61,086 nucleotides of DNA. Source: Planctomycetota bacterium. Its GTDB lineage: Bacteria > Planctomycetota > Planctomycetia > Pirellulales > PLA5. Below the pieces are notes generated by a model. That model ran no database searches. It had not been told where the DNA came from and saw only the letters and a program-made list of their open reading frames with translations. Shown here piece after piece: positions 1-9,907 of this stretch. The stretch covers positions 1 through 61,086 of the forward strand of contig QEVJ01000017.1 of assembly GCA_003576845.1 (NCBI GenBank). Direction: 5' to 3'. Position 1 is the first letter of the stretch. Every line of letters starts with the position of its first letter. The position numbers and the translations under genes were made by a program.

Positions 1-141
1 CCGCCGCACGGCCAGCAGCAACTCACGTTCTTTCACGGCTATTACAGCCAGTATCAATACCAGCCGGTCGTCATCACGTGCGCCGAAAACGATCAGGTCA
101 TGTTGCCGATATTGTTGTACGGCACGGCGCACGCGGCAGAA
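1..141 (+). mobile_element. IS1380-type transposase fragment, cut by window edge
   Basis: Reading frame 1 from the first base gives HGQQQLTFFHGYY followed by QYQYQPVVITCAE and a GTAHAA segment. This matches the conserved core of IS1380-family transposases, where a D.TDD.xHG.Q stretch precedes FHGYY..Y.Y.PL. The left end lies outside the window. On the right the homology stops about 30 bases before the stop codon of the minus-strand kinase, and the frame continues into meaningless sequence antisense to that kinase. It is therefore a 3'-truncated remnant, or an element whose end was lost. No terminal inverted repeat is visible. The family call rests on the short HG.Q/FHGYY signature only. Confidence 0.6.
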
Positions 142-168
142 GTGCGATCGAAACCTCAGCCTTCTGGA

Positions 169-3100
169 CTATGGCGGCGCGCGAAACTGCACGAGCGAGT
201 ACCGACCTTCCTCCCGTTCGAGTACCGCGTACAGCGTGTCTCCCTCGGGCGAGAAGATGCACGTGCTGCGCGCGAAGCCCTTCGATGCCAGCTTCAAGAG
301 CGGGCGTCCCCGATCGACCGCCCAGAGGTGGAGCGATCCGTCGAGCGACTTCGTCGCCAGCACGCGGTCGTCCGTGCCGAACGCCACGAACCCCACCCTG
401 TCCGTGCTTGCCATGCGCAACATTTCGCGGCCGGTCGCGACCTCCACGATCCGCAACGAGCGATCCATATTCGAATAGGCCATCCACGCTCCGTCCGCGG
501 TGAATGCCGGTCCGTAATCGACGTCGTTGATCCGCCACAACTCGGGTCCATCGAGATTCGACCGGCGAACCAGGTAACGATAGCCATTGCAGCGCATGAT
601 CGGCGACCGGTCGTGGCCGTTGAACGTGACGCGGTCGATCGCCTTCTCGCCGTCAACGAGAACCTCGGCGAACTTCTCGCCGTTTCCGACGCGCCAATAC
701 CGCACGCGGCCGTCGTCGTGCGGCGTGGCCAAAACTTCGCCGGAAGGGTCGAAAGTCACGTGTACCGTGCCCGTTCCTGCGGCCAAGTCGAATGCCGGGC
801 GAAGTTGCCCCCGCTTGATTTCGGCGACGCGCCAGACTTGCACCTTGCCGTGCGAGGCCACCGCTAAATTGCCCCCGTCGGCGGAGAGGGCGACGTAATT
901 CCCGTTTGTGTCCAGGTGCAGCTTCGCGATGAGCCGGTGAGGCTGCGTATCCCAAACCCAAACTTCGCGGGGATGGACCGTCGCCGCGAGGATATTCCCC
1001 CTTTGCGAAACGGCCAGCGAACGCACGTTTCCGGGCAGATCGTCCAGCACTTCCAACGCCGGCGGATCGCGAAAGTTCCAAATCTGGGCCGTCTTGTCGC
1101 GGCTGCAAGTCAACAGTCGCGATTCGTCCGCGGACATAGCGCCGCCCATGATGGCGTCGGAGTGAACTACGATGTCTTGGCGACGGACCAAGTCGCGTCC
1201 GGCGATCACATCCGACCAGAGGACGCGATTGTCGTGCCCCACCGAGACCAAGCCACTCCCATCGTCGATGAACCAGACGCCTTTGATCCAACTCTCGTGC
1301 GCCTTGACCGACGGGCTGACGCGGAACGTGTTCAGGTCGAAGAGTTGAACGTAGCCGCCCGCACCGCCCGCGCCCGTCGAACCGGCCGCACCGGCCACCG
1401 CGGCGACGCGACCGTCGGGACGAATCGCCAAGGCGTACGCATCGCGCAGGCTCGTCTTGACCTCGATCGGCGTCTGAGCGGCGTCGTTCACATCGCAAAT
1501 CCGCAGCGGACCCTCGACGGGCACGGTAATCAAGCGATTGATCCCCGGCACGAACGCGATGGCCCGCACGGGTTTCTCGTGCTGCGTGATTTCCCGGAGT
1601 TTTTTGGGGTCGATCAGATTCCACAGCCGCACCTTGCCGTCCCAACCGCCGGAAACGAGGGACTTGCCGTCGGGAGTCAACGTCAGGCACATTACCGAGC
1701 CGTCGTGAGCGATTATCGCCGGCGCAATTTCCGCGGCCAAACCTACATCCCAGAATCGGATCGTGCCGTCGTCCGCGCCGCTGGCCAACCAGTCGTTTCC
1801 TCCGATGAACGCGACGCAGTTTACATCGCCGATGTGACCGCGAAGCGCGGCGAGTAAGCGACCGGAAGCGGTATCGAACACGCGGACCACACCGTCCTTG
1901 CAGCCCGTCGCAGCGCGGCTGCCGTCGGCAGAGAACGCGCCGCTGAACACCTCGTCCGAATGGCCCCGGAGCCAGGTCCGGCTCGCACGCAGCCGGTCGG
2001 ACAGGTAATACCAGGCAAAGTCGCGCACGTCGGGCATCCCGTCGCGCGGGACATAGCGATCGAGGAGAAGCTGCACCATCGGCAAGCGGCCGTCCTGCCA
2101 CTGCACGCTCGCTCCCGACATGTCGGCGACGTACGATTCGCGCGTCAAATCACGACGCAGCCGCAGTTCGGCCCGCTCGACTGCCTCCTGCCTCGCCGCA
2201 ATCACTTCACTTAGCCGGGCAAAATGCCACGCCACACCGCCGACCATCCCGCCCGCCGACACGATCAGCGTCGCCGCCAGCGCGACCCACAACGGATTGC
2301 GAATCATCCACCGCCACGTCCGCGCGATCTTTCCCACCGGTCGGGCTTTGATCGGCACGCCGTCGAGATACCGCGCCAAGTCATCCGCCAATTCCTTCGC
2401 CGTCGCATACCGCTGCCCCGGCTGTTTCTCCAGGCATTTGAGGCAGATCGTCGCCAGATCGAGCGGAATCCGGGCATTGAGCTTGCGGGGATGCGGCGGC
2501 TCGTCCGTGAGCACTTGCCGGAGCACCATCGCCACCGTGCCGCGAAACGGCAACTCGCCCGTCAACAGCTCGTACAGAATCACCCCTAGCGAATACACGT
2601 CGCTACGGGCGTCGCAAGAGTGTGCTTCACCGGCGGCCTGCTCCGGCGACATATAGGCCGGAGCGCCGAGCAATTTGCCGTCGAACGTAACCGTCGTCTC
2701 GGCGGCGTTTCGCTTGGCGAGGCCGAAGTCGGTAAGATGCGGCTTACCCGCCGCGTCCACCAGAATGTTCGCCGGCTTGAGATCGCGATGCACGATGCGC
2801 GCCGCGTGGGCAAACTCCAACGCCTCGGCGACCGCCCGGCACAACACCGCCGCCTCGCGAAACGTCGGCGGCCGCTCGCGGCTGGCGACATCCAACGTCT
2901 TGCCGGCGATGAATTCGCTGACCAGGAACGTCCGTTCGTTCTCCCGCCCGATCTCGTACACCGCAACGATGCCCGGATGCTGAAGCGCCGCCGCCGACCG
3001 GGCTTCGTGGAGTAGTTCGGGGTCCATGACGTGGCGGTGGGCGACCTTCACCGCCACCGTTCGCTTCAATTCGGGGTCGGTGGCCTTCCAGACGGCCCCG

Positions 3101-3891
3101 AACGCGCCTTCGCCGAGGAATTCGACGAGGTCGAACCGGCCGAATTGCCGCGATGCCGCCGAAGCCATCGACACGAGCAATTGAAATCGGTTGCCGCACT
3201 TGGGGCACTCGACTTCGACGATCTTTTGGTCGTCCGGAACCTGGACGCGACCGCGGCAGTGGGGACAGCGGCAACTCAGTTGCACTGCCGCGTCGTCGCT
3301 AAGGACGCCGAGTTGGGCGTCGACCTGGGCGAGTGCGGCGACGAGCTCGCCGCCCCGGCGTCCGAAACGCTGCACGAATTCCGCGTGCGCGGGACCGTCG
3401 CCCCAGCGGTGGCGGACGCGGTACTCATTCACGACCAGTGCGAGCGGCGCGCTTGTCGCGTCGCCGAACTCCACGAAGCGTCCGAGGTAATTCTCGACGT
3501 GAAACGGAGGCTCTTCCCGCGCGAAATCGGACGCTTCCTGCGCGGAATCGCCGGATACCGCAGTTGGCGGCGTCGGCGAGGAAGACAGCGTGTCGCCCAG
3601 CGCCGCCCGACGCCGCCAACGGTACTCCATATCGACCATGACTAGTTCGACGAGCAACCGCCGGCGCTCGTCGGCGTCCTCGCGGCCCGCGCCGCTGCCG
3701 GCCAGATAGTCGTCGATGCGGGGCGCGTGGCCCGACTGCCAGGCCTGGTCGAAACGGAGAATCCGCGCGTCGAAGCCGTCGTCGCCGTTCGGGAATCTGA
3801 GGATTTCGCGGTCCACGGTGCGGTCCGTCGGTGACGTTGCGTTGGTTCTGTAGCGTATGTGCGCAGACGTACCTAGGATGTTGATTGCCAT
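169..3891 (-). CDS. Membrane Ser/Thr protein kinase with WD40 beta-propeller
   Basis: This is a 1240-residue planctomycete-type sensor kinase. The order is an N-terminal helical region with CPHC (209-212) and CPKC (229-232) zinc-ribbon pairs, then a Hanks-type kinase domain (about 252-510) with LGEGAFG (259-265), the VAVK lysine (282), HRDLKPAN (368-375) and DFG (388-390). One membrane span follows near 530-550, and the C-terminal half carries many WD40 units such as LRGHSDEVFSGAFSADG and IRFWDVG. All kinase catalytic residues are present. The propeller probably lies across the membrane and binds a protein or ligand. The frame stays open to 4605, but that part is antisense-like sequence covering the sigma gene, so I start at the ATG at 3891 (MAINILG). 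It follows a broken ECF sigma gene, the usual partner of this kinase class. Confidence 0.9.
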   Translation of the reverse strand: MAINILGTSAHIRYRTNATSPTDRTVDREILRFPNGDDGFDARILRFDQAWQSGHAPRIDDYLAGSGAGREDADERRRLLVELVMVDMEYRWRRRAALGDTLSSSPTPPTAVSGDSAQEASDFAREEPPFHVENYLGRFVEFGDATSAPLALVVNEYRVRHRWGDGPAHAEFVQRFGRRGGELVAALAQVDAQLGVLSDDAAVQLSCRCPHCRGRVQVPDDQKIVEVECPKCGNRFQLLVSMASAASRQFGRFDLVEFLGEGAFGAVWKATDPELKRTVAVKVAHRHVMDPELLHEARSAAALQHPGIVAVYEIGRENERTFLVSEFIAGKTLDVASRERPPTFREAAVLCRAVAEALEFAHAARIVHRDLKPANILVDAAGKPHLTDFGLAKRNAAETTVTFDGKLLGAPAYMSPEQAAGEAHSCDARSDVYSLGVILYELLTGELPFRGTVAMVLRQVLTDEPPHPRKLNARIPLDLATICLKCLEKQPGQRYATAKELADDLARYLDGVPIKARPVGKIARTWRWMIRNPLWVALAATLIVSAGGMVGGVAWHFARLSEVIAARQEAVERAELRLRRDLTRESYVADMSGASVQWQDGRLPMVQLLLDRYVPRDGMPDVRDFAWYYLSDRLRASRTWLRGHSDEVFSGAFSADGSRAATGCKDGVVRVFDTASGRLLAALRGHIGDVNCVAFIGGNDWLASGADDGTIRFWDVGLAAEIAPAIIAHDGSVMCLTLTPDGKSLVSGGWDGKVRLWNLIDPKKLREITQHEKPVRAIAFVPGINRLITVPVEGPLRICDVNDAAQTPIEVKTSLRDAYALAIRPDGRVAAVAGAAGSTGAGGAGGYVQLFDLNTFRVSPSVKAHESWIKGVWFIDDGSGLVSVGHDNRVLWSDVIAGRDLVRRQDIVVHSDAIMGGAMSADESRLLTCSRDKTAQIWNFRDPPALEVLDDLPGNVRSLAVSQRGNILAATVHPREVWVWDTQPHRLIAKLHLDTNGNYVALSADGGNLAVASHGKVQVWRVAEIKRGQLRPAFDLAAGTGTVHVTFDPSGEVLATPHDDGRVRYWRVGNGEKFAEVLVDGEKAIDRVTFNGHDRSPIMRCNGYRYLVRRSNLDGPELWRINDVDYGPAFTADGAWMAYSNMDRSLRIVEVATGREMLRMASTDRVGFVAFGTDDRVLATKSLDGSLHLWAVDRGRPLLKLASKGFARSTCIFSPEGDTLYAVLEREEGRYSLVQFRAPP

Positions 3892-4048
3892 GCCGGGACG
3901 CCACGTGACACGCAAGCGCGGCGCACTTGCGGAACGCCGGACGTCGAGCGCCTCGGTTGTGGCGTTTCCGGCCGTTCTAGGTCGCCGCCGGCGCGGCCCA
4001 ACGCTTCGGGCGGCCGCTATCGCCCCCCAAAGCGATGAACCACGGCGA

Positions 4049-4571
4049 TCATTCGCTCCCGTGCCGTTCGGTCGCCACTTCGCAGCAACGTTCGAGCGCG
4101 CGGAGCACGGTTCGTTCGCAACAACCCGCGCGCTCGGCAATCTCGGGCCGCCTCGTCGTCGCTCGCCGCGATCGGTTCCGGCGGATCGCCGGCGTCCGAC
4201 GCCTGCCTGGCTTCCGACCGCACCGACCTCCGGTCGGCCAGGTTTTTTCGCGCGTGCGCGGCAAGTTTGCGCAGGGCAATCAGCGAGAGCAGGGTCCAAA
4301 GGTCCTCGCCGGGGTCGACGGTAAGCCGCCCGGTACGAACCCGCATGAAGAACGTTCGCAGTGTCGATTGCACGACATCCTCGCCGTCGAACCGCGCCTG
4401 CAACGCGGCACACTGCCGGCCGCTCACGAGCCGCACGAGTCGGTCGTAATACTTGCCGAATACCTCCTTGGACGCGCAATCCTCGCCGTTGCCCGCTCGG
4501 TCGCGGTTTTCCAGGCAACCCGAGTCCACGGGCGGATCGCAGCGCAAAGACGTATTGTCCTGAAGCGTCAT
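4049..4571 (-). pseudogene. ECF RNA polymerase sigma factor, internally deleted and frameshifted
   Basis: The first frame (from 4571) encodes sigma region 2: a FGKYYDRLVRLV helix, the DGEDVVQSTLRTFF motif and the WTLLSLIALRKLAAHARK stretch typical of planctomycete ECF factors coupled to kinases. After PPEPIAASDDEAA the frame degenerates into arginine-rich nonsense. The region 4.2 helix-turn-helix, EIAERAGCCERTVLRALERC, is found in the adjacent frame ending at 4049. About 30 residues that normally join regions 2 and 4 are absent, and the frame changes at the junction near 4142. The simplest reading is a deletion whose length is not a multiple of three, which inactivated the gene. A sequencing error alone would not explain the missing linker. 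Confidence 0.75.
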
Positions 4572-4933
4572 CGTCGAATCCGCCGGCGTCGGGGTTTAGG
4601 GACATTCCCCTCGACCATACTAAACCGATCGCCGACCGGCTGCAAATGCGAAACGCGGCTTTTTCTCGGCGGGCATGCCTTGCCGATTATCGAGGTTTTT
4701 TGCCGGGTCTTTGTCACATCGCATCCGGAAACCGCAATTCTCCTTGTGCGTGGGCCGTAAGCAGTTGGCGGCGACGCCCGTGCGAACGAGCCAGCGAGAG
4801 CAACGACATTCGAGTTTTTTTCCGCAAAGTCGCGCGCGAACGGCAATTACCTACGCAGAGGCACTCGCATCGCAGGCACGAAGCGTTTCGGCCGCAGTGC
4901 CCAAGAACTCACGCAAGCATCGGGAGAAGCGTA

Positions 4934-6487
4934 ATGAAATGTCGCATTGCCGCGCCGCTATTGGTTTTTCTCGCCCTCGCGTTGCACGCAACACAGGTTC
5001 GGGCCGGGAACCTGGCCAGCGTAATTCAGATTCCCGGCAGCGCCGCGGACCTTTCGACGCAAGGATCGGGGCTCAACTTCGACCGTCTGGCGATCGGCTC
5101 CGATCTGTACTACGACGCCACTGCGAACGTGTACTACGGCCTGGCCGATCAGCCGTCGCCGACGCTTCCGTACCGCGCCCGCGTACAGAAGTTCACGCTC
5201 GATGTGCATCCGGTAACCGGCGCGGCCAGCAACTATCAGTTGCAGGAGACCATTTATTTCAAGACCGCCGACGGTAGCCAGTTCTTCGACGGCCGAACCG
5301 CCGCGAACCTCAACGGCAACCCGTCGGTGCTCGGGCTAAGTTTTGACACCGAAGGCTTTGTCGTCGCTCCGAGCGGCAATTTCTACGTCGCCGACGAATA
5401 CGGCCCGAGTCTGTACGAGTTTCAGCCGGTTCAAGTCGGCGGAGTTACCGAGGCCCGGTTCGTCCGGGCGTTCACGATCCCGAGCAACCTTCTGCCGCGC
5501 GATGCGAACGGCGTCAATCACGATATCGCGTTCACGACGCCAGCCACGACGCTGCTCACCGGGCGTCAGGAAGGCCGCGGTTTCGAGAGTCTGGCGATTT
5601 CGCCGAGCGGCGACAAGCTCTACACGCTGCTGCAAACGCCGCTTCAAGAGGAAGGAACGGGCGCGACGAATCCCGGCCGCCGCAGCCGCAACATTCGAAT
5701 GGTCGAATTCGACGTGGCCACCGGCGCGAGCACCGCACAATACGTCTATCAAACGGAGTCGATCGCCGACATCAACGCCCGGATTCCTCCCGAAGCCGCG
5801 TTCGGCGCCACGCAGCAAGGCCGTAACATCGTGGTGTCGGGGCTCTTGGCGATGGGCGACAACAAGTTCCTGGTTCTCGAGCGCGACAATCGCGGCATCG
5901 GCGATGAAAACCCCGTCAACACCAACCCCGTGCTACGGCACGTTGGTGCGAAGCGGGTTTATGAAATCGACATCGCGGGCGCGACCGACGTGAGCGCGAT
6001 CAGTCTGGTTGGCTTTACCGATGCCGTGCCCGGCGTGACGCCGGTCGGCAAAGCACTGTATCTCGACATTCAGGCGGAGTTGCAGCAGGCCGGTCTGATC
6101 GTGCCCGAGAAGATCGAGGGAATCGCCCGCGGACCGTCGCTGGGCGGCAAGCGTTTCGCGCTGATTGCGATCAACGATCACGATTTCTCGTCGATCGGCG
6201 TCGCCGACCCGGCCGGCATTCTGCCGTCAATCGACCTCGATATCTACACGAACGGGACGATGGCGCTCTACACGCCGACGGACGACCCGAACAAGTCGTA
6301 TGCCCTGGCGGCGTTCGAGGACCCGACGACAAACCCAGACCTCGGACCGCTCCCCAATGGCTTCGTGAAGCTCAACACATACATTCACTCGTTCAACGTG
6401 CCGGAGCCTTCGAGCTTTGGCCTCGTCGCGGTCGGGGCCGTTTGCGGAGCGATCGCATTCGTCCGACGGCGCGTTCGGCAAAGTTAG
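4934..6487 (+). CDS. Secreted esterase-like/phytase-like protein with PEP-CTERM anchor
   Basis: The 517-residue product begins with a signal peptide (MKCRIAAPLLVFLALALHA), consistent with the start at 4934 behind a GGGAGAAG ribosome site. The body matches the 'esterase-like activity of phytase' beta-propeller family, with repeated segments such as GLSFDTEGFVVAPSG, YVADEYGP and GRGFESLAISPSGD. These enzymes are calcium-dependent propellers acting on phosphate or ester bonds, and the substrate here cannot be told. The C-terminus, VPEPSSFGLVAVGAVCGAIA then FVRRRVRQS, is a complete PEP-CTERM sorting tail (motif, membrane span, basic cluster), so the protein should be processed by an exosortase and released or anchored at the surface. 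The next gene starts 122 nt downstream on the same strand and is also a surface protein. Confidence 0.88.
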   Translation: MKCRIAAPLLVFLALALHATQVRAGNLASVIQIPGSAADLSTQGSGLNFDRLAIGSDLYYDATANVYYGLADQPSPTLPYRARVQKFTLDVHPVTGAASNYQLQETIYFKTADGSQFFDGRTAANLNGNPSVLGLSFDTEGFVVAPSGNFYVADEYGPSLYEFQPVQVGGVTEARFVRAFTIPSNLLPRDANGVNHDIAFTTPATTLLTGRQEGRGFESLAISPSGDKLYTLLQTPLQEEGTGATNPGRRSRNIRMVEFDVATGASTAQYVYQTESIADINARIPPEAAFGATQQGRNIVVSGLLAMGDNKFLVLERDNRGIGDENPVNTNPVLRHVGAKRVYEIDIAGATDVSAISLVGFTDAVPGVTPVGKALYLDIQAELQQAGLIVPEKIEGIARGPSLGGKRFALIAINDHDFSSIGVADPAGILPSIDLDIYTNGTMALYTPTDDPNKSYALAAFEDPTTNPDLGPLPNGFVKLNTYIHSFNVPEPSSFGLVAVGAVCGAIAFVRRRVRQS

Positions 6488-6609
6488 GCCCACAGGCTGA
6501 AAGAAACCGATCCCGATTCGTTTTGCCGTTGTGTCGATTCGCAGTGGGCACGCGCTGGGTGGCCGTGCCCGCTCCTCCACCTCCCTTTCTACCCTAGGAG
6601 TGTCCCGCG

Positions 6610-8625
6610 ATGCTAAATCTCCTCTCCCCAATGTCGAAAGGAAGCCGCCGTCAGCAACGCGAGCGCCGCCGAAAGCGGCCGATTCTCGCCAGCGAAACGC
6701 TCGAAGCCCGACAGATGCTTAGCGTCACGCTCACGCCGATCGGGCGGTACGCGACCGGCATTTACGACCAGGGCGCCGCCGAGGCGGTCAACTACAACGC
6801 CGAAGCCGAGCGAATTTTCATCGGCAACCAGGCGCCGTTTACGCCGGGCGACCCGGATAACGCCTACGTGCCAAACTGCGCCGGCGATCCAGAAGCCGAT
6901 CCGCCGATTCCCGCCGAGCCGTGCGCGTTCGGCCGGATCGACGTGGTCGATGCTTCGGACCCGACCGATCTCGGCCCGGACAAGAAACTGTTTTCGATCG
7001 ATGTGAGCCAATACGGGGCGCCGACGAGCATTGCGTCGAAGGGCAACCTGATCGCCGTAGCGATTCCCAACGGCACGGACGCGACGAAGCCCGGCGTGGT
7101 GGCGTTCTTCGACGCGTCCGCCGACGAGCCCGAGAAGCCGCTCAAAGTCGTCAAGGTGGGCGCGCTGCCCGACATGGTCACATTCACGCCGGACGGCAAG
7201 AAGGTCGTTACCGCGAACGAAGGCCAGCCGTGCGATCTTGCCGATCCGGAAGATTGTGCCGAGGCGGACCCCGGCGGTTCGATCTCGATCATCGACATCT
7301 CCCACGGGTTGCGCCGTGCTAAGGAGCGGCGGGCGACGTTCAGCCATTTCGACGGGCACGAGAACTTCCTCAAAGCACTCGGCGTGCGCGTGCTGCCGGA
7401 TCGTCCGGCGTCGCAAAGCATCGAGCCGGAATATGTAGCGATCGACCCCTCGTCGCACGTCGCCTGGGTCACGCTTCAGGAGAACAATGCCATCGCGATC
7501 GTGAGCCTGGATCTCGCGAAGGTGATTTTCGTGCGCGGGTTGGGGACGAAGGACCATTCGCTCACCGAAAACGCACTCGATCCGAGCGACCGCGATGGTC
7601 CGGGAGCGCCTGGGCCGGCGGGGGCGATCGACATCGGCACGTGGCCCGTCGAGGGTTTGTATCAGCCCGACGGCATCGCGGTGTTCACGACCGATGACGG
7701 CTTGTTCCTCGCCACCGCCAACGAAGGCGACAATTTCATCGGTGAGGACGCCCGCGTCTCTACGCTCGATCTCGATGACGCGGCGTTCCCCAACGAAACC
7801 GATCTGAAAACCAACGCACAGTTGGGCCGCCTCACGGTCAGCAAGGGCTTTGGCGATACCGACGGCGACGGCGACATCGACAAGCTCTACAGCTTTGGCG
7901 CCCGTTCGTTCACGATTTGGAATCCGCTCGGCGGCAAAGTCTGGGACAGCGGCGACGATTTCGAGCAGATCACGGCCGCGGCGTATCCCAACAACTTCAA
8001 CGCCAGCAACACCAACAACAACCTCGACGCCCGTAGCCCTGCGAAGGGACCGGAGCCGACCACGGTCGCCGTCGCCAAGGTCGACGGTCGCAGCTATGCG
8101 ATCGTCACGATCGAGCGCACCGGCGGTCTGATGGTATACGACGTAACGACGCCGACCTCGCCGTCGTTCGTGCAATACGTCAACACCCGCGACTTCTCGA
8201 TCGTTCCGTCGGCGGCCGGCGAGACGACCGACTTGCACCCCGAGAACCTCACGGTCGTTTCGGCGGCGGACAGCCCGACGGGCAAGCCGCTGGTCGTCGT
8301 GAGCTATCAGGTCAGCGGTTCGGCGGTTGTGTTCGAGATCGATAGTGTGCCGGCCGCGGCCGCATCTGCCGTCGTAGCCCGAGCCGCGGCGACATCGCCG
8401 GCGGGCGAAGCACCCCGCGCCGCCACGGAAGTTCGGGCGACTCGGCGCACGACGGCCGCCGCCGCACGAGCGCCGACGCGCCAACTGACCGCCACCGATC
8501 GGGCGCTCTCCGCGGCGGCGAGCGCGGGCAGTGCGGCGCTTTATGCATCGCGCGCCGCGCGGCTCGCGGTTCAAGACGCCATTACCTCGCTTTCCATTGA
8601 CCTGGCGAGAACCGTTGTTCGGTGA
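6610..8625 (+). CDS. Choice-of-anchor-I family surface protein
   Basis: The 671-residue protein opens with a basic stretch and then ETLEARQMLSVTLTPIG, the LExRxxLS motif that marks many planctomycete extracellular proteins and replaces a normal signal peptide. The central part matches the choice-of-anchor-I / 'mesenchyme-specific glycoprotein-like' propeller family: GALPDMVTFTPDGKKVVTANE, EPEYVAIDPSSHVAWVTLQE, LYQPDGIAVF, LATANEGDN and YAIVTIERTGGLMVYD. The last 90 residues are Ala/Arg-rich low complexity with no clear anchor. An AGGAG site lies 10 nt before the ATG. The gene is probably co-transcribed with the preceding PEP-CTERM gene. Biochemical function is unknown; relatives are often annotated as alkaline-phosphatase-like without proof. 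Confidence 0.82.
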   Translation: MLNLLSPMSKGSRRQQRERRRKRPILASETLEARQMLSVTLTPIGRYATGIYDQGAAEAVNYNAEAERIFIGNQAPFTPGDPDNAYVPNCAGDPEADPPIPAEPCAFGRIDVVDASDPTDLGPDKKLFSIDVSQYGAPTSIASKGNLIAVAIPNGTDATKPGVVAFFDASADEPEKPLKVVKVGALPDMVTFTPDGKKVVTANEGQPCDLADPEDCAEADPGGSISIIDISHGLRRAKERRATFSHFDGHENFLKALGVRVLPDRPASQSIEPEYVAIDPSSHVAWVTLQENNAIAIVSLDLAKVIFVRGLGTKDHSLTENALDPSDRDGPGAPGPAGAIDIGTWPVEGLYQPDGIAVFTTDDGLFLATANEGDNFIGEDARVSTLDLDDAAFPNETDLKTNAQLGRLTVSKGFGDTDGDGDIDKLYSFGARSFTIWNPLGGKVWDSGDDFEQITAAAYPNNFNASNTNNNLDARSPAKGPEPTTVAVAKVDGRSYAIVTIERTGGLMVYDVTTPTSPSFVQYVNTRDFSIVPSAAGETTDLHPENLTVVSAADSPTGKPLVVVSYQVSGSAVVFEIDSVPAAAASAVVARAAATSPAGEAPRAATEVRATRRTTAAAARAPTRQLTATDRALSAAASAGSAALYASRAARLAVQDAITSLSIDLARTVVR

Positions 8626-8755
8626 TTCGTATCGTTGCATTTGCCTCGGCGTCGGCCGGGGGATTGCGTTTGCCGCAGACCAGAGGCGGGTGCGGCAACG
8701 GAATCCTCCGGCGGCGTCCGGCAAGTCGCTCGTCGTTCGCAGAGTCGAGGCCGCG

Positions 8756-9334
8756 ATGGCTCAGCCGCCCGATCTTCCTCATTCCCCGACCGATCGCGCT
8801 CGCCAAACCGTGCTCCAAGAATGGAAACATCTCTGCTTCGCCCTCGAACAGGCGCAGGGCGATCATCTCGTCGCCACTTGCCGCGATAAGTACCAGTATG
8901 CCAAGACCTACCTTGTTTACGGTCGCGAACTCGACCATCTGTGCGTCGAAGTCCGTCAGTCCGCCAAACAAGGCAACTACCAGTTCTTCGTCGACCGGGG
9001 CATCTCGGCCCGGCATCTGACGCCGATTCTCGCAGACGAGATGCTCCGCGCGTGGCGGACGGCCATCGCCTCGAAGCGGGCCCGCGTCGCCGAGATGTTT
9101 CAGCGGCGTTTTGGCGAAGACATTGACGAGTTCATCGGCACCCCGCACAACGCATCGCGGCTCGTCATGGCCGTCGCGTTCGACCGCCGCGATGCCGTGT
9201 TGGCCCTCGCCGATTGGACGCAGGACAAGCTGGTTGCGGCGGAGCTCGTCCAACTTCGGGCAGATTTGGACATCTTGAAACAGGAGGTCGATCGCCTTGC
9301 GTGCGTCTTCAGGGCGTGGTGCGACCGGCCATGA
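8756..9334 (+). CDS. Hypothetical helical protein
   Basis: The 192-residue frame starts at MAQPPDLPHSPTDRARQ and encodes a mostly helical, soluble product (EWKHLCFALEQAQGD, LHADLDILKQEV-like helices near the end) without a signal peptide or membrane span. The amino-acid composition is that of a real protein, and the opposite frame over the same bases is arginine-rich, which favours this strand. I recognise no family. The frame is open upstream to 8531, but that part overlaps the previous gene and does not look coding. It may be downstream in the same transcript. Confidence 0.55.
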   Translation: MAQPPDLPHSPTDRARQTVLQEWKHLCFALEQAQGDHLVATCRDKYQYAKTYLVYGRELDHLCVEVRQSAKQGNYQFFVDRGISARHLTPILADEMLRAWRTAIASKRARVAEMFQRRFGEDIDEFIGTPHNASRLVMAVAFDRRDAVLALADWTQDKLVAAELVQLRADLDILKQEVDRLACVFRAWCDRP

Positions 9335-9403
9335 TTTCTCTTGATTGAAGCTCGCCGTCAACCTTGCTCAGAGCCGCACTTGCCGAACGCCGGTGAGCCG
9401 CCT

Positions 9404-9540
9404 ATGACCATCCGCCGCCCGTGCCTTTCGCTCTCCGACTTCGCCCGCGCATGCGGTGTGAGTCGGTCGACGGCTTGGGAGTGGCTTCACGCCGGGCGTG
9501 TGCCCAGTGCGTATCCCTCCGGCCAGCAGAGCAGTAGGAG
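9404..9540 (+). pseudogene. Helix-turn-helix (excisionase/MerR-like) gene start, probably decayed
   Basis: From the ATG at 9404 the frame reads MTIRRPCLSLSDFARACGVS, then RSTAWEWLHAGRVPSAYPSG, a good DNA-binding domain of the excisionase/MerR-like type with a wing after the second helix. After SSRRY the expected continuation (RIPRS...) is not in frame. The next frame reads VFPRSGNVAGQR, suggesting a one-base slip near 9543, and the rest of the open frame to 9856 is cysteine/arginine-rich with no protein character. I therefore treat it as a truncated or frameshifted regulator. It lies alone between a hypothetical gene and a convergent terminator. Confidence 0.4.
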
Positions 9541-9802
9541 GTATTCCCGAGATCGGGCAACGTCGCAGGCCAGCGCATTCGGTCAGCATTGCCCGGGTTT
9601 TTCGGGCTGTTCTTGTTTTTTCGGTTGCGCGTTAGATTCTGCCGCGGATTGCTGGGCCGGATCGTGCGTCGATCGTGTTCCGTTCTGCCATCGAGTGCGC
9701 CGGTTTTTGCGCCGCCTTTTTCGGAAAGCAACGCACGCCGCGATTCACCGCGCTGCTCCAAGCAACGCGGTATCCGATTACGCCAGGGCGTTCGCAACGC
9801 GT

Positions 9803-9849
9803 AAAAAAACACCCGCAAGTTTCCGGCCTTGGGCCGAAGCATTGCGGGT
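9803..9849 (-). terminator. Intrinsic terminator for the PEP-CTERM gene at 9908-10747
   Basis: Read on the minus strand, ACCCGCAA pairs with TTGCGGGT, with an inner CGGCC-TTG-GGCCG stem, followed directly by GTTTTTTT. It sits 58 nt after the stop codon. This is one of the clearest factor-independent terminators in the window. Confidence 0.85.
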
Positions 9850-9907
9850 ATTCTGAATCGGGCGCCGCAACGTAACGAGAAGCTACATCGCTCGACGAGA
9901 TCTGCGT

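Noticed and set aside
653-2101. Long arginine-rich open frames antisense or shifted to the WD40 kinase
   Set aside because: They are shadows of a high-GC gene; the translation has no domain and a very high Arg/Ser content.
3892-4605. Extended N-terminus of the WD40 kinase up to 4605
   Set aside because: This part is out-of-frame translation of the sigma-factor gene; the kinase family starts near MAINILG.
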